Under the pieces are notes generated by a model, which did not search any database, was not told the origin of the DNA, and saw nothing but the letters and a program-made list of their open reading frames with translations. Position numbers and translations under genes: made by a program. From an uncultured Mycoplasmatota bacterium (lineage in GTDB: Bacteria > Bacillota_I > Bacilli_A > Izemoplasmatales > Izemoplasmataceae), in NCBI GenBank assembly GCA_913062645.1, contig CAJXVW010000002.1, forward strand, positions 237,433-301,432: a stretch of DNA of 64,000 nt. The letters run 5' to 3'. Shown here piece by piece: positions 50,647-60,149 of this stretch. Position 1 is the first letter of the stretch. Every line of letters begins with the position of its first letter.

Positions 50647-51348
50647 TTACTCGGCTGCTTCTTCGGTGGCAGGTTCATTGCTTGCCACAGCGAAATCCGC
50701 AGGATTGAGCGGCTCTACCGGAGTCGATTTGACCGCGTGTTTGACGAACACGAGGCCTTTCTTCGGTCCCGGGACGGAGCCTTTGATGAGCAGGACGTTG
50801 CGCTCTAAGTCGACTTTGACGACTTCGAGATTTTGAATCGTTTTGGTTTCGTGTCCCATGTGACCCGGCAGGTTTTTGCCCGGACGGACATGGTTGGGGT
50901 CGATCGGACCCATCGAACCGGGGCCGCGGTGATAGTGGGAGCCATGTCCCATCGGGCCGCGGTGCTGGTTGTGGCGTTTGATGACGCCGGCGAAGCCTTT
51001 GCCCTTGGACGTTCCAGTGACATCGACCATTTCGCCTTCCGTGAAGATATTTACCCTAATCTCCTGACCTACTTCGAAGTTGTACAGCTCGGGGCCGCGA
51101 ACTTCTTTCAAGTAGCGCTTAGGATTGGCATCGGCTTTGGCGACGTGTCCCAGTTCGGGCTTGTTCGCAAGGCTGACGCGCTTGTCTTTGAAACCGAGTT
51201 GAACGGCTTCGTATCCATCATTTTCGATTGTTTTCTTTTGCAGAACTACGTTCGGTTCACATGCCACAACGGTGACCGGGATCAGTTTCCCGTCTTCGTT
51301 GAAGACTTGTGTCATACCAACTTTTGTTCCTAAGATACCTTTGGCCAT
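50647..51348 (-). CDS. rplC: 50S ribosomal protein L3
   Basis: [63 protein letters not shown]. Confidence 0.98.
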   Translation of the reverse strand: MAKGILGTKVGMTQVFNEDGKLIPVTVVACEPNVVLQKKTIENDGYEAVQLGFKDKRVSLANKPELGHVAKADANPKRYLKEVRGPELYNFEVGQEIRVNIFTEGEMVDVTGTSKGKGFAGVIKRHNQHRGPMGHGSHYHRGPGSMGPIDPNHVRPGKNLPGHMGHETKTIQNLEVVKVDLERNVLLIKGSVPGPKKGLVFVKHAVKSTPVEPLNPADFAVASNEPATEEAAE

Positions 51349-51374
51349 GAGTTACCTCCTTGTTTGAATTTGTG

Positions 51375-51680
51375 TTATTTGAGTACGATGTCAACACCGG
51401 ACGGCAAGTCCAGGTGCATCAGACTATCGATCGTCGCGGGTGTCGGATTGGTGATGTCGATCAACCGCTTGTGCGTACGACGTTCGAACTGTTCGCGGGA
51501 CGTCTTGTTGACGTGCACGCTGCGCAGGATCGTGAATACCTCTTTTTCGGTCGGGAGCGGAACGGGGCCGCTGATCTTCGCACCGGTTTTCTTACAGGTA
51601 TCGACGATTTTCTGTGCCGATTGGTCCAACAATCTGTGATCGTAGGATTTGAGTCTGATTCTGATACTTTGGTTCGCCAT
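51375..51680 (-). CDS. rpsJ: 30S ribosomal protein S10
   Basis: [49 protein letters not shown]. Confidence 0.98.
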   Translation of the reverse strand: MANQSIRIRLKSYDHRLLDQSAQKIVDTCKKTGAKISGPVPLPTEKEVFTILRSVHVNKTSREQFERRTHKRLIDITNPTPATIDSLMHLDLPSGVDIVLK

Positions 51681-51699
51681 AAATGTTTTCCTCCTTCTG

Positions 51700-51812
51700 C
51701 CTATTTCAAGAATAGACTTGCTCCGTGGAAATTACCTGACCACCAAGACAACGCTTACGGGTGTGTCAGCAACCTCCCACTTCGTAGCCTGACTCAGGCG
51801 TGAGTCTTGAAC
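51700..51812 (-). promoter_or_regulatory. structured 5' leader of the S10 operon
   Basis: Long untranslated stretch between promoter and rpsJ; GACTCA-CGCC-TGAGTC hairpin and GGGAGGTTGCTGACACACCCG element on minus strand. Confidence 0.5.
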
Positions 51813-51841
51813 ATAATAGCAAAAAAGAAACGCCAATGCAA
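51813..51841 (-). promoter_or_regulatory. S10 operon promoter (TTGCAT-N17-TATTAT)
   Basis: Minus-strand -35 at 51836-51841, -10 at 51813-51818, 17-bp spacer. Confidence 0.7.
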
Positions 51842-51986
51842 GACATTTATTCAGATTTTTCGGAAAAATATTTTCTATATAAATACATACGCTCGAGGAC
51901 GCCCAGAACAGGGGATTTTACCGCGAAACTTTTTTCAAAATTTTTTTTGCGTCTTTGCGAAGATCGTTGTTCATGATACAATTGAT

Positions 51987-52000
51987 GTAACATATGTTAC
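51987..52000. promoter_or_regulatory. perfect 14-bp palindrome, candidate Crp/Fnr operator
   Basis: GTAACATATGTTAC just downstream of TACAAT -10-like hexamer, 17 bp before the Crp/Fnr start codon. Confidence 0.6.
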
Positions 52001-52016
52001 GGAATGGAGGCTCGCC

Positions 52017-52637
52017 ATGGAACTCAAACATAGCCGGTTGTTTCAAAACACTGGAATCGACACATCCCCGATCGAGCGCAAACAGTTCCCCGCCAATTAC
52101 ACGATCGAGCTGGAAGGCGATGAGTCGACCTACATCGCCGTTGTTTTGGAGGGATCCATCCATGTCCAGGCCTACACCTTGTCCGGCCACACGATTACGA
52201 TCAACACGCTCACCGCGGGGATGATTTATGGTGATGTCTTGCTGTATGGGACCATCAACCACAACTATCCCGGCAATCTGATCACCGCCCAACCGACGAC
52301 CATCGCCGTTGTTCCCAACGATCTGGTTCGCCACCACCTGCGCACGAACACCGTCTTTCAAGATAACTTTCTGACGCTTCTCGCCGACAAGGTCTATATC
52401 TACAACTGGCACTCCAAACTGCTCAGCCAGGACACGATCCGTGACAAGATCCTCTTCTACCTTCATGAAGAGATTCGCATCCAAGGAGCCAATCGCATCC
52501 ATCTCAACATGACCAAAGAAGAACTTGCCCGCAAACTCTACGTCCAGCGCCCATCGCTGTCCCGCGAGCTGGCGGCGATGAAACAGGACGGACTGATCGA
52601 GTACGACCGCAAGACAATCACCCTCCTGGCAAGTTGA
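52017..52637 (+). CDS. Crp/Fnr family transcriptional regulator
   Basis: cNMP-binding-like N-terminus; HTH MTKEELARKLYVQRPSLSRELAAMKQDGLIEYDRKTITLL; RBS ggaggctcgcc. Confidence 0.85.
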   Translation: MELKHSRLFQNTGIDTSPIERKQFPANYTIELEGDESTYIAVVLEGSIHVQAYTLSGHTITINTLTAGMIYGDVLLYGTINHNYPGNLITAQPTTIAVVPNDLVRHHLRTNTVFQDNFLTLLADKVYIYNWHSKLLSQDTIRDKILFYLHEEIRIQGANRIHLNMTKEELARKLYVQRPSLSRELAAMKQDGLIEYDRKTITLLAS

Positions 52638-52654
52638 ACGCAATTACACGCATA

Positions 52655-52695
52655 TAAAACACCGATTCGAGTCGTTCTCGAATCGGTGTTTTTTG
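52655..52695. terminator. bidirectional terminator
   Basis: aaaacaccgattcga-gtcgttc-tcgaatcggtgtttttt. Confidence 0.8.
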
Positions 52696-52713
52696 TAGTA
52701 GCGATGTAGCGAC

Positions 52714-53571
52714 TCAATCCGCGGGGTGGTTCTCCCGATGCGCCCAGATCAGGCCGTTGTCATACAGAATGTCCATGATGTCGGTATTGTCGCGGGCCAT
52801 CCAGTTGGCGACATAATGAAGTCCGAAATACCGCATCGGCATCGATACCTCGCTGATGGACTGCAGGTATTGTTCGACATCCGCGACCGCCTCTTCTCCT
52901 TCGGTCTCGCGGACGACCGACAGAATCTGTTCGCGGTGTTTGTCCGAAAGCGGGATGGTTCGATTGGCGTACTTCTCGTCGTACCAGGCGTTCACCTCGT
53001 CATCGGAACAACGTTGATACTGTTCGCGATGAACGACGGCGTCGACGCTCAGTTTGGGAGCGATTTTCGGTGGTTTGGTCGGATACCCCATGGTAAGAAG
53101 CACCACCGGTACCACCCCTTTGGGCAAGGCGAACTTCTTCTGCAGTTTGGGAATGATGTCAACGGTGGTTCCGATGTACACCGACCCGATGCCCAGCGCA
53201 TTCGCGGCGGTTTCAATGGTTTGCGCGCAGATGATGACATCCTGGAACGAGATCCAGAAATGCCGGAAGCTCTTGTCCATCACGAATGGTGCCTTGTGCG
53301 CCTTGCTCCATTGTTTGAGCCGATGGTAGTCGATACAGAACAACAGGTTGAGCGGCGCTGTGCCGATGAATGGCTGCAGGTTCTGTTCGACAAACCAGCG
53401 ACGATTCTCCTCCGCTTCGATGCGGATGATGGATATCGGCTGGAGATTGCCTCCCGATGCGGCGTGCATGCCAGCCTGTAAAATCGTTTGAATCGTCTTT
53501 TCGGGAATTGTTTCATCGGTGAAATTGCGGACGCTGCCGCGGTTCATGAGTACTTGCAAGGTTTCATTCAT
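52714..53571 (-). CDS. nitroreductase family protein
   Basis: MNRGSVRNFTDETIPEKTIQTILQAGMHAASGGNLQPISIIRI; ANALGIGSVYIGTTV; start at MNETLQ. Confidence 0.85.
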   Translation of the reverse strand: MNETLQVLMNRGSVRNFTDETIPEKTIQTILQAGMHAASGGNLQPISIIRIEAEENRRWFVEQNLQPFIGTAPLNLLFCIDYHRLKQWSKAHKAPFVMDKSFRHFWISFQDVIICAQTIETAANALGIGSVYIGTTVDIIPKLQKKFALPKGVVPVVLLTMGYPTKPPKIAPKLSVDAVVHREQYQRCSDDEVNAWYDEKYANRTIPLSDKHREQILSVVRETEGEEAVADVEQYLQSISEVSMPMRYFGLHYVANWMARDNTDIMDILYDNGLIWAHRENHPAD

Positions 53572-53667
53572 GTGGATCCCTCCCATCCACGTTTCATGAT
53601 ACCGCAAATCCGTGGATACCTCAATGGTTAATTGTCCGCCAAATCGTCATGTTCGACACATGAATGA

Positions 53668-53701
53668 ACAACACCCGCAAGAATGCTCTTGCGGGTGTTG
53701 T
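53668..53701. terminator. 15-bp perfect inverted repeat, terminator-like without a clear T-tract
   Basis: acaacacccgcaaga-atgc-tcttgcgggtgttgt. Confidence 0.5.
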
Positions 53702-53723
53702 GATTGGATTGTTGATTGTTGGC

Positions 53724-54089
53724 TTAGTAATTGCCAACGTAATACGAGTCGCCAAGTCCCAGATGAATCGTGAAGATGCCCGGGAACACGGCCATCAGAA
53801 TTTGATACAGGACGCTCTTGTCAAAGGCTCTGGCGATCATGAAGTAGACAAGCAACATGTATGCTGCGTTGAGATACGGAACAAAGATCAGGATGAACAG
53901 CCATTCCGGGAATCCGGCGATTTTGTTCATCACGTAGACGTTCCAGAACGGCACAACCGCGGCGATTGGTTCTTCTCCTGCCTTCTCGAAGAGTTTCACC
54001 AATGCGATGATGTTGAGCAACAACAGTAACAATGATAAGATGGCTAGGAATACTAGCATTCCAAACCCTAATTCAGAAATGATATCCAT
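53724..54089 (-). CDS. DUF5684-like small membrane protein
   Basis: LVKLFEKAGEEPIAAVVPFWNVYVMNKIAGFPEWLFILIFVPYLN. Confidence 0.6.
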   Translation of the reverse strand: MDIISELGFGMLVFLAILSLLLLLLNIIALVKLFEKAGEEPIAAVVPFWNVYVMNKIAGFPEWLFILIFVPYLNAAYMLLVYFMIARAFDKSVLYQILMAVFPGIFTIHLGLGDSYYVGNY

Positions 54090-54235
54090 GTGTTTCTCCT
54101 TCCTTGTTTGAGTTCCCTCCCGGTGCGAATCATCAGCAATCGCAACAGGACGTGTCGAAATACATTATATCATATGAATGTCAAAAACGGAACCGCGTGT
54201 TTGAATTATTTGAAACGGCCCACCTTGGGGCCGTA

Positions 54236-55027
54236 TCAATTATTTCTTTGGGCGATGATCAACCGGTGTTCGCTGGAGGAATCTTTGATTCCCCATGCCG
54301 TGTCATGGAAGGAGCAAACACTAAATCCGTGATGATTCAGAAGATCTTTGATTTCGCCTTCCGTAAACACCTTAAGCCAGTTGAACAGTTCAACGGTTCT
54401 TGCTCCTTTGGCGACGATGTGATCGAGAACGATCCGCTCGCCGGAATACTTGGTTACGGTGACGTCAATGGTCGCCGGTCCGTTCATATAGAATCCGTCG
54501 GTTTCCTGGTAGGTGCTCCGGCCTTCTTCGATGCTGTCGTACCAATGGACATTGTGAACGTCAAAGAAGAAAATGCCGCCAGGTTTGAGGTGTCTTCGAA
54601 CGTTGTTCAACACGGCGCTTCTTCCCTGATCAGACAGCGCACTGAAGTCACAGTAAATCATCGTGATGACATCGTAGGTATCGCCCAGATAGACTTCGGT
54701 GTAGTTTCCCTCGACGTAGTTGACGTCCGCGTTCTGCGATTTGGCATACGCTAGCGAATGAGCCGAGAAGTCGACACCAGTTACGATTGCGCCACGTTGT
54801 TGATGCAAGTTGGTGTACAGTCCCGGACCACATCCGAAATCACATAGTTTGCTACCCGGTGACAAACCAAGTTCATTCCATATGAAATCCACGGTACGTT
54901 CGATGATGTCATACTTGCGTGAGGCGATGTCATCTGCGAAGGACAGATGGTGTTTCAGCATGTGTTTGGCGATATGGGGATCGGTCCACAGCGTCTTCAC
55001 GGTCATCTTCTCATATGGCTTAATCAT
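54236..55027 (-). CDS. SAM-dependent methyltransferase
   Basis: GSKLCDFGCGPGLYTNLHQQRGAIVTGVDFSAHSLAYAKS; start at MIKPYEK. Confidence 0.85.
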   Translation of the reverse strand: MIKPYEKMTVKTLWTDPHIAKHMLKHHLSFADDIASRKYDIIERTVDFIWNELGLSPGSKLCDFGCGPGLYTNLHQQRGAIVTGVDFSAHSLAYAKSQNADVNYVEGNYTEVYLGDTYDVITMIYCDFSALSDQGRSAVLNNVRRHLKPGGIFFFDVHNVHWYDSIEEGRSTYQETDGFYMNGPATIDVTVTKYSGERIVLDHIVAKGARTVELFNWLKVFTEGEIKDLLNHHGFSVCSFHDTAWGIKDSSSEHRLIIAQRNN

Positions 55028-55451
55028 CGGTCTTCTCCTGTATCGTGGTAGCCACATCGATGATCTGCGGTTTGATGCGATTGGCAACGCGACTTGTCAG
55101 CATCCGTGACAGTTTCATCTCGAGCTCCTCGAAGGTGCCCTTGATTTCCGGTAGTTTCTGAAGTCCCGTCGGTGATAACGAGACATACGAATAAATCCCC
55201 TCGCTTCTTCTGGAAATGTAACCAAGCCGATCGAGTTTGTCCAAAAAACGTGTCGTTGTCGATGGTGAAATATCCAATGACGAAGAAATGTCCGATGGCG
55301 TCAGTTCCTTCCAGGCATCCAATAACATCATCAATAATCCATATGTCGGACTCATGCCAGTTGATTTGAATGCATCATCCGCCACCTTCGACACGATTCG
55401 ATGCATTCTAGCGACTCCGAAATACATGCTGTCATAGAGAAATTGTTCCAT
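55020..55451 (-). CDS. MarR family transcriptional regulator
   Basis: 143 aa; ELTPSDISSSLDISPSTTTRFLDKLDRLGYISRRSEGIYSYVSLSPTG. Confidence 0.85.
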   Translation of the reverse strand: MEQFLYDSMYFGVARMHRIVSKVADDAFKSTGMSPTYGLLMMLLDAWKELTPSDISSSLDISPSTTTRFLDKLDRLGYISRRSEGIYSYVSLSPTGLQKLPEIKGTFEELEMKLSRMLTSRVANRIKPQIIDVATTIQEKTDD

Positions 55452-55462
55452 CCAATCACCTC

Positions 55463-55478
55463 ATTTGTATATACAAAT
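55463..55478. promoter_or_regulatory. perfect 16-bp palindrome, candidate MarR operator
   Basis: ATTTGTATATACAAAT directly downstream of minus-strand TTGCAT-N17-TATAAT promoter. Confidence 0.65.
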
Positions 55479-55681
55479 TATATCATTTATCCACAATGAA
55501 TGCAACTACATTATTGCGTTTGAGAAGGGCTTGAATGCACGAGTGGTCAATATCATAATTAATATTGACCACTTGATCATTTAACAGTCATTATTGTATA
55601 GACCATCTCGTTGGAAACAATCCCATATGGCGGTTTGTTTTAATGTATAATATGATTAGAACATACGAAAGGAGGGTGCCT

Positions 55682-56611
55682 ATGAAACGCGGGTTTGAAC
55701 GAGCGATCAAGATTGTCTTCCCCATCATCTTGCTGTATTCGATCCTGATTCTGATCGGAACGCGGATCGATGTGTTCAATCGAATCGCCGAACCATTCAC
55801 CTGGATCATCCCGGGGTTGTTCATTCTGGTATTCATGCATGCGCAGTTGCGATGGATTGGTCTTGTCGTAGGACTATTCTTCGCTGCCATCGTCGGTTAT
55901 TATGATTTGTCGTTCCTTGGCGCCTTTCTGCTTCCGATTCCGTTCATCATCGGATGGAACAACCTCACCAGAAAGAACATCCAGTTCTGGCAGAAGGCGG
56001 TATTCGCAGCCATCTATGTCCTGATCTTCGCATTGGTGTTGGGACCACTGCTAGAACAAGGATTCAACTGGCTTCGTGACGCATTGGAGTCGCTGTCGGG
56101 AACCAGTTATCTATTGCTCCTGCTGATCCTGGGCGGATTCACCGCCATCGATCTCGGTGGCCCCTTCAACAAGATCGCATTCAGTTTCTCCTTGTCGGCC
56201 TATCTCGACGGCCAGTACCAGATCAGCGGCCCCTTGCTCATCGCACCCGTCATCCCACCGCTTGCACTCGCTGTCTGTGCCACGTTCTTCCCAAAGTTGT
56301 TCCAAGGCGTTAATAACAAGTTCAAGTACGCCGCTTATGGAGCCTCGCTGATCGGACTTACCGAGGCGGCCATTCCCTATTTGACGCAGCGTCCATTCCG
56401 CTTAATTCTATCCGCCACGATCGCTTCCTCCGGAGCCGTCGTCTTCGCCGGTCTGGTCGGTCTGACGAACCGCGTCTTCGCCGCTGGTGTCATCGGCTTG
56501 TTCGGAACCTCAAGCGTGTGGTGGCAGCTCCTCGCCTATGTCATCGGCGTGGCGATATTCTGCCTGTTATATCCCGTACTAACCCTTCTACCATCAAATA
56601 AAAAGCGCTGA
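55682..56611 (+). CDS. stand-alone PTS fructose-type EIIC-like membrane protein
   Basis: 309 aa, multi-TM; FTAIDLGGPFNKIAFSFSLSAYLDGQY resembles the EIIC(Fru) D-[LM]-GGP-x-NK motif. Confidence 0.65.
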   Translation: MKRGFERAIKIVFPIILLYSILILIGTRIDVFNRIAEPFTWIIPGLFILVFMHAQLRWIGLVVGLFFAAIVGYYDLSFLGAFLLPIPFIIGWNNLTRKNIQFWQKAVFAAIYVLIFALVLGPLLEQGFNWLRDALESLSGTSYLLLLLILGGFTAIDLGGPFNKIAFSFSLSAYLDGQYQISGPLLIAPVIPPLALAVCATFFPKLFQGVNNKFKYAAYGASLIGLTEAAIPYLTQRPFRLILSATIASSGAVVFAGLVGLTNRVFAAGVIGLFGTSSVWWQLLAYVIGVAIFCLLYPVLTLLPSNKKR

Positions 56612-56627
56612 ACCCAGCGCTTTTTTT
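56601..56627. terminator. terminator
   Basis: aaaaagcgct-gaaccc-agcgctttttttat. Confidence 0.75.
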
Positions 56628-57552
56628 ATTGTTGGAACGATTGAACGGTGGTTTGGATCGCCGTTTCGATCGGGGTCGACTGAAAGTTTGGAAAATCCTT
56701 CCGAAACAACGCGTCGCTCATGTCATAGGGATGATCGAACTGATAGCGCATCTCTTTCATCGTCTTGACAATCGGAACGAACAGACCGATCAGTGCATGC
56801 ATGAATGGACCAGTCGCCTTGACGGAGAAGTTCGTGTTTAGTTCTTTGTTCATCAAATCCGCCAGTTCGACGATCGTTAGTTTGCCTGAAAGCGGCAGGT
56901 GATAGGTCTTGCCGTTGGCCTTGTCGCTGGTTCCGAGAACGACGAGGGCACGCCCGATGTCGGCGGTGTAGGCAAACGAATGAAGCTGATCAATTCGGCC
57001 AAGGAACAAGGGATCTTTTCCTGTTAGCATCCGTTCGAGAAAGGACGCATAGACGACACTGCCGGTTGCGCCGGGGCCGAAGAAGTCGGGGGCGCGGCCG
57101 ATCACATAGGGAATGTCGTGCTCTTCACAGGTTGTTTCGACCAATTCCGTTACCGCCAGGCGGACCTTTCCCTTACGAGCTTTCGGACGCCGTTTGTGTT
57201 GTTCGTCAAACGGGACGTCGAGCGGTCCGTAGAGGTACACGTTGTCGAGAAAAATCAGCTTGGGTCGCTTGTCTTTTACCGCATCGAGTACGTTGGTCAT
57301 GAGCGGAATCCAGTCTCGCTCCCAGGTCTTGGTGTCATAGGGCAGACCGACGCAGACGTAGACATGGGTCGCATCGTTGACGGCGCGTGCGGTGTCGTCC
57401 GGATTCAACAGATCCGCTTGCACGTAATGGTCGTCTGTCATGGGTTGTCTGCCCACCGTCCGGTAGGGCAGGTTGCGTGCGTTCAGTTCCTCGACGACGG
57501 CGCGTCCGGTGACGCCGTTGGCGCCGAGCACGACATGAAGTTCTTTGGTCAT
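56626..57552 (-). CDS. NAD-dependent epimerase/dehydratase (SDR) family protein
   Basis: MTKELHVVLGANGVTGRAVVEELNARNLPYRTVGR; FLDNVYLYG. Confidence 0.8.
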   Translation of the reverse strand: MTKELHVVLGANGVTGRAVVEELNARNLPYRTVGRQPMTDDHYVQADLLNPDDTARAVNDATHVYVCVGLPYDTKTWERDWIPLMTNVLDAVKDKRPKLIFLDNVYLYGPLDVPFDEQHKRRPKARKGKVRLAVTELVETTCEEHDIPYVIGRAPDFFGPGATGSVVYASFLERMLTGKDPLFLGRIDQLHSFAYTADIGRALVVLGTSDKANGKTYHLPLSGKLTIVELADLMNKELNTNFSVKATGPFMHALIGLFVPIVKTMKEMRYQFDHPYDMSDALFRKDFPNFQSTPIETAIQTTVQSFQQ

Positions 57553-57568
57553 TGGTACATCCTCCATT

Positions 57569-58096
57569 TCATTCGATCGATTCGTCGATCATCGTTTGAA
57601 ACCATGATGCCATCGCATCGTAATACGACAATCCGAAGAGATAGGTCTGTCGTTCGTATTGTCCCATGTCGCAGCCGACTTGTTCATCCAGCTGCAACAG
57701 TTCGTGTTTCATGAGCACGGTCCGGTTCAACCCATCTTTCAATAGTTCGAGTCGTCTCGCCGTAGGCAGATGACGATAGAAAAAGACCCGGATCAGATGT
57801 TCGTTACCAATGGCCGATATTGGGATTGGGGCGTTCAGCCACTCATCGAACTGTCGGCGGCCTTTTGTGGTAATCGCGTATTGGATTTTCCCACGGGCAT
57901 CGTCAGCAATCTTCGTTGCCTTGATCCAGCCGTCTTTCGTCAGACACTTGAGCGTCGGATAAATGGTCCCGTAGCTGGGATCCATGAAGTAGCCCGTGCT
58001 GCGTGAGATCATCTGTTTGATGTCGTATCCCGTCATCGGTTCGTGGACGAGAAAACCTAGCATCGCGTATTGGGTGTCGGTTCGTTTCACATGCAT
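57569..58096 (-). CDS. PadR family transcriptional regulator
   Basis: QYAMLGFLVHEPMTGYDIKQMISRSTGYFMDPSYGTIYPTLKCLTKDGWIK. Confidence 0.85.
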   Translation of the reverse strand: MHVKRTDTQYAMLGFLVHEPMTGYDIKQMISRSTGYFMDPSYGTIYPTLKCLTKDGWIKATKIADDARGKIQYAITTKGRRQFDEWLNAPIPISAIGNEHLIRVFFYRHLPTARRLELLKDGLNRTVLMKHELLQLDEQVGCDMGQYERQTYLFGLSYYDAMASWFQTMIDESIE

Positions 58097-58108
58097 CACC
58101 ACCTATCG

Positions 58109-58124
58109 TTTCGATATATCGAAA
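58109..58124. promoter_or_regulatory. perfect 16-bp palindrome, candidate PadR operator
   Basis: TTTCGATATATCGAAA downstream of minus-strand TTGACA-N17-TATCAT. Confidence 0.65.
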
Positions 58125-58164
58125 TGATACATTAATGATACACCCATCTTGCACCGTTGTCAAG

Positions 58165-58196
58165 AAAAAAAGCGATATCGCGTGATATCGCTTTTT
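58165..58196. terminator. terminator between padR and arcC
   Basis: aaaaagcgatatc-gcgt-gatatcgcttttt. Confidence 0.8.
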
Positions 58197-58198
58197 GA

Positions 58199-59113
58199 TT
58201 ACAGTGTGATGATGGTACCGGCTTTGAGCTTGAAGGCCTGTTCGGCGTTGTCCAAGGAGGCGATGACGGCGGTCTTGCCGTTGCTGGCGAAGCGCGTCGT
58301 GGCCTTGATCTTGGGGAGCATGCTGCCGGGGGCGAAGTGTCCTTCGTCAACGAGTTGATTCATCTTCGCGACGGTGACCTTCTCGAGTGCTTCCTGCATG
58401 TCGTTGCCGAAGTTGATGTAGACGTTGTCGACGGCCGTCAGGATGACGAGATAGTCGGCATCGATGAGCTCGGCAAGCGTTTCGGAAGCATTGTCTTTAT
58501 CAATGACTGCGGCGACGCCGTGGAGTTCGCCGTCTTTCTCGATCACAGGAATGCCGCCACCACCGACGGTGATAACGATGTGACCGTCGTGGAGGAGGGT
58601 TTTCACCATGTCTTTTTCCTTGACGTCGATGGGCATCGGACTGGGCACGACGCGACGGTAGCCGCGACCGGCGTCCTCGACCATCGTGTAACCCATGGAT
58701 TGTTCGAGCTGTTCGGCCTCTTCTTTGCTGTAGAAGCTGCCAATCGGCTTGCGCGGGTTTTGAAAGGCTTCGTCGTGTTCGTTGACAACGACCTGCGTGA
58801 CGAGCGCGGCGATCGATTTTCGGATGCCTTGACGGGCCAGTTCGTTGGCGATTGCGTTCTGCATGTGGAAGCCGATGTAGCCTTGGCTCATCGCGCCACA
58901 TTCGGGGAACGGCATGTCGGGTGTCGACGTGCTTTCGGTGAAGGCGAGGTTGATCATGCCGACCTGCGGTCCGTTGCCGTGGGCGATGACGACTTCATGG
59001 CCGTCCTTGATCAGACTGACGATCGGTTTCGCGACCGTCTTGAGCAGTTCTTTCTGTTCGGTGGCATTTTTGCCGAGGGCATTGCCGCCGAGACTGACGA
59101 CGTATCTACTCAT
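58199..59113 (-). CDS. arcC: carbamate kinase
   Basis: [38 protein letters not shown]. Confidence 0.96.
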   Translation of the reverse strand: MSRYVVSLGGNALGKNATEQKELLKTVAKPIVSLIKDGHEVVIAHGNGPQVGMINLAFTESTSTPDMPFPECGAMSQGYIGFHMQNAIANELARQGIRKSIAALVTQVVVNEHDEAFQNPRKPIGSFYSKEEAEQLEQSMGYTMVEDAGRGYRRVVPSPMPIDVKEKDMVKTLLHDGHIVITVGGGGIPVIEKDGELHGVAAVIDKDNASETLAELIDADYLVILTAVDNVYINFGNDMQEALEKVTVAKMNQLVDEGHFAPGSMLPKIKATTRFASNGKTAVIASLDNAEQAFKLKAGTIITL

Positions 59114-60125
59114 GGACATCACTCAAGGTCGCAAGCATCACGGCCTTGATCGTGTGCATCCGGTTCTCGGCTTCCTGGAACACGACTGAGCGGGGTGATT
59201 CAATGACCTCGTCGGTGACTTCCATTTCACCATGTTTCACCTTGGGGTATGTGGCGCCGAACTCGTCGGCGATCTGTTTGCCGACGTCGGTGTCATTACC
59301 GTGGAAGGCGGGCAGGCAGTGCATAAAGATCGCCTTGTCGTCGGCATTGTTCATCATCTCCATGTCGACCTGATAGGGCGACAGGATGCGGAGCCGTTCG
59401 TTCCACACTTCTTTTGGTTCGCCCATCGACACCCATACGTCGGTGTAGATGACATGGGCGTCCTTGGTGCCCTCCATCTTGTCTTCGGTGAAGCGGATCG
59501 TGGCGCCGGTTTCCTTGGCGATTTCTTCGCACTGGGCGATCAGTTCGTCGGTGGGCCACAATTCCTTGGGCGCGACGCCGGTGAAGTGGAGCCCCATCTT
59601 GGCGCTGCCAATCATCAGGCTGTTGCCCATGTTATTACGTGAGTCCCCGACGTAGGTGAAACGGATGCCTTTCAAGTATCCGAACACTTCCTGGATGGTC
59701 AGGAAATCGGCAAGAATCTGGGTCGGATGATAGAGGTCGGTGAGACCGTTCCAAACCGGCACGCCGGCGTGCTCGCCGAGCAGTTCGACGTGTTCTTGTT
59801 TGTAGCCTCTAAATTCGATGCCATCATACATCCGGCCGAGGACACGAGCCGTGTCCTTGACGGATTCCTTCTTGTTCATCTGGCTGCCGTTGGGACCGAG
59901 ATAGGTCACGCCCATGCCGAGATCGAGGGCGCCGACTTCGAAGGCGCAACGGGTTCTCGTCGAATCCTTCTGAAACAGGAGGACGACGTTTTTGTCGGGA
60001 AGCAGTTTGTGCGGGATGCCGTCGTATTTTTCCTGTTTGAGGCGTGCCGACAACGTCAGAAGGTAATCGATTTCTTCCGGTGTGTAGTCCAAGAGTGTGA
60101 TGAAATTGCGGTTTTTCAAGTTCAT
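59106..60125 (-). CDS. argF: ornithine carbamoyltransferase
   Basis: [66 protein letters not shown]. Confidence 0.97.
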   Translation of the reverse strand: MNLKNRNFITLLDYTPEEIDYLLTLSARLKQEKYDGIPHKLLPDKNVVLLFQKDSTRTRCAFEVGALDLGMGVTYLGPNGSQMNKKESVKDTARVLGRMYDGIEFRGYKQEHVELLGEHAGVPVWNGLTDLYHPTQILADFLTIQEVFGYLKGIRFTYVGDSRNNMGNSLMIGSAKMGLHFTGVAPKELWPTDELIAQCEEIAKETGATIRFTEDKMEGTKDAHVIYTDVWVSMGEPKEVWNERLRILSPYQVDMEMMNNADDKAIFMHCLPAFHGNDTDVGKQIADEFGATYPKVKHGEMEVTDEVIESPRSVVFQEAENRMHTIKAVMLATLSDVHE

Positions 60126-60149
60126 GGCGTTCTCCTTCGAAAGTAGTCT

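Noticed and set aside
53724-54089. Possible signal peptidase I
   Set aside because: DUF5684-like proteins can be mislabelled this way; no Ser/Lys catalytic motifs visible
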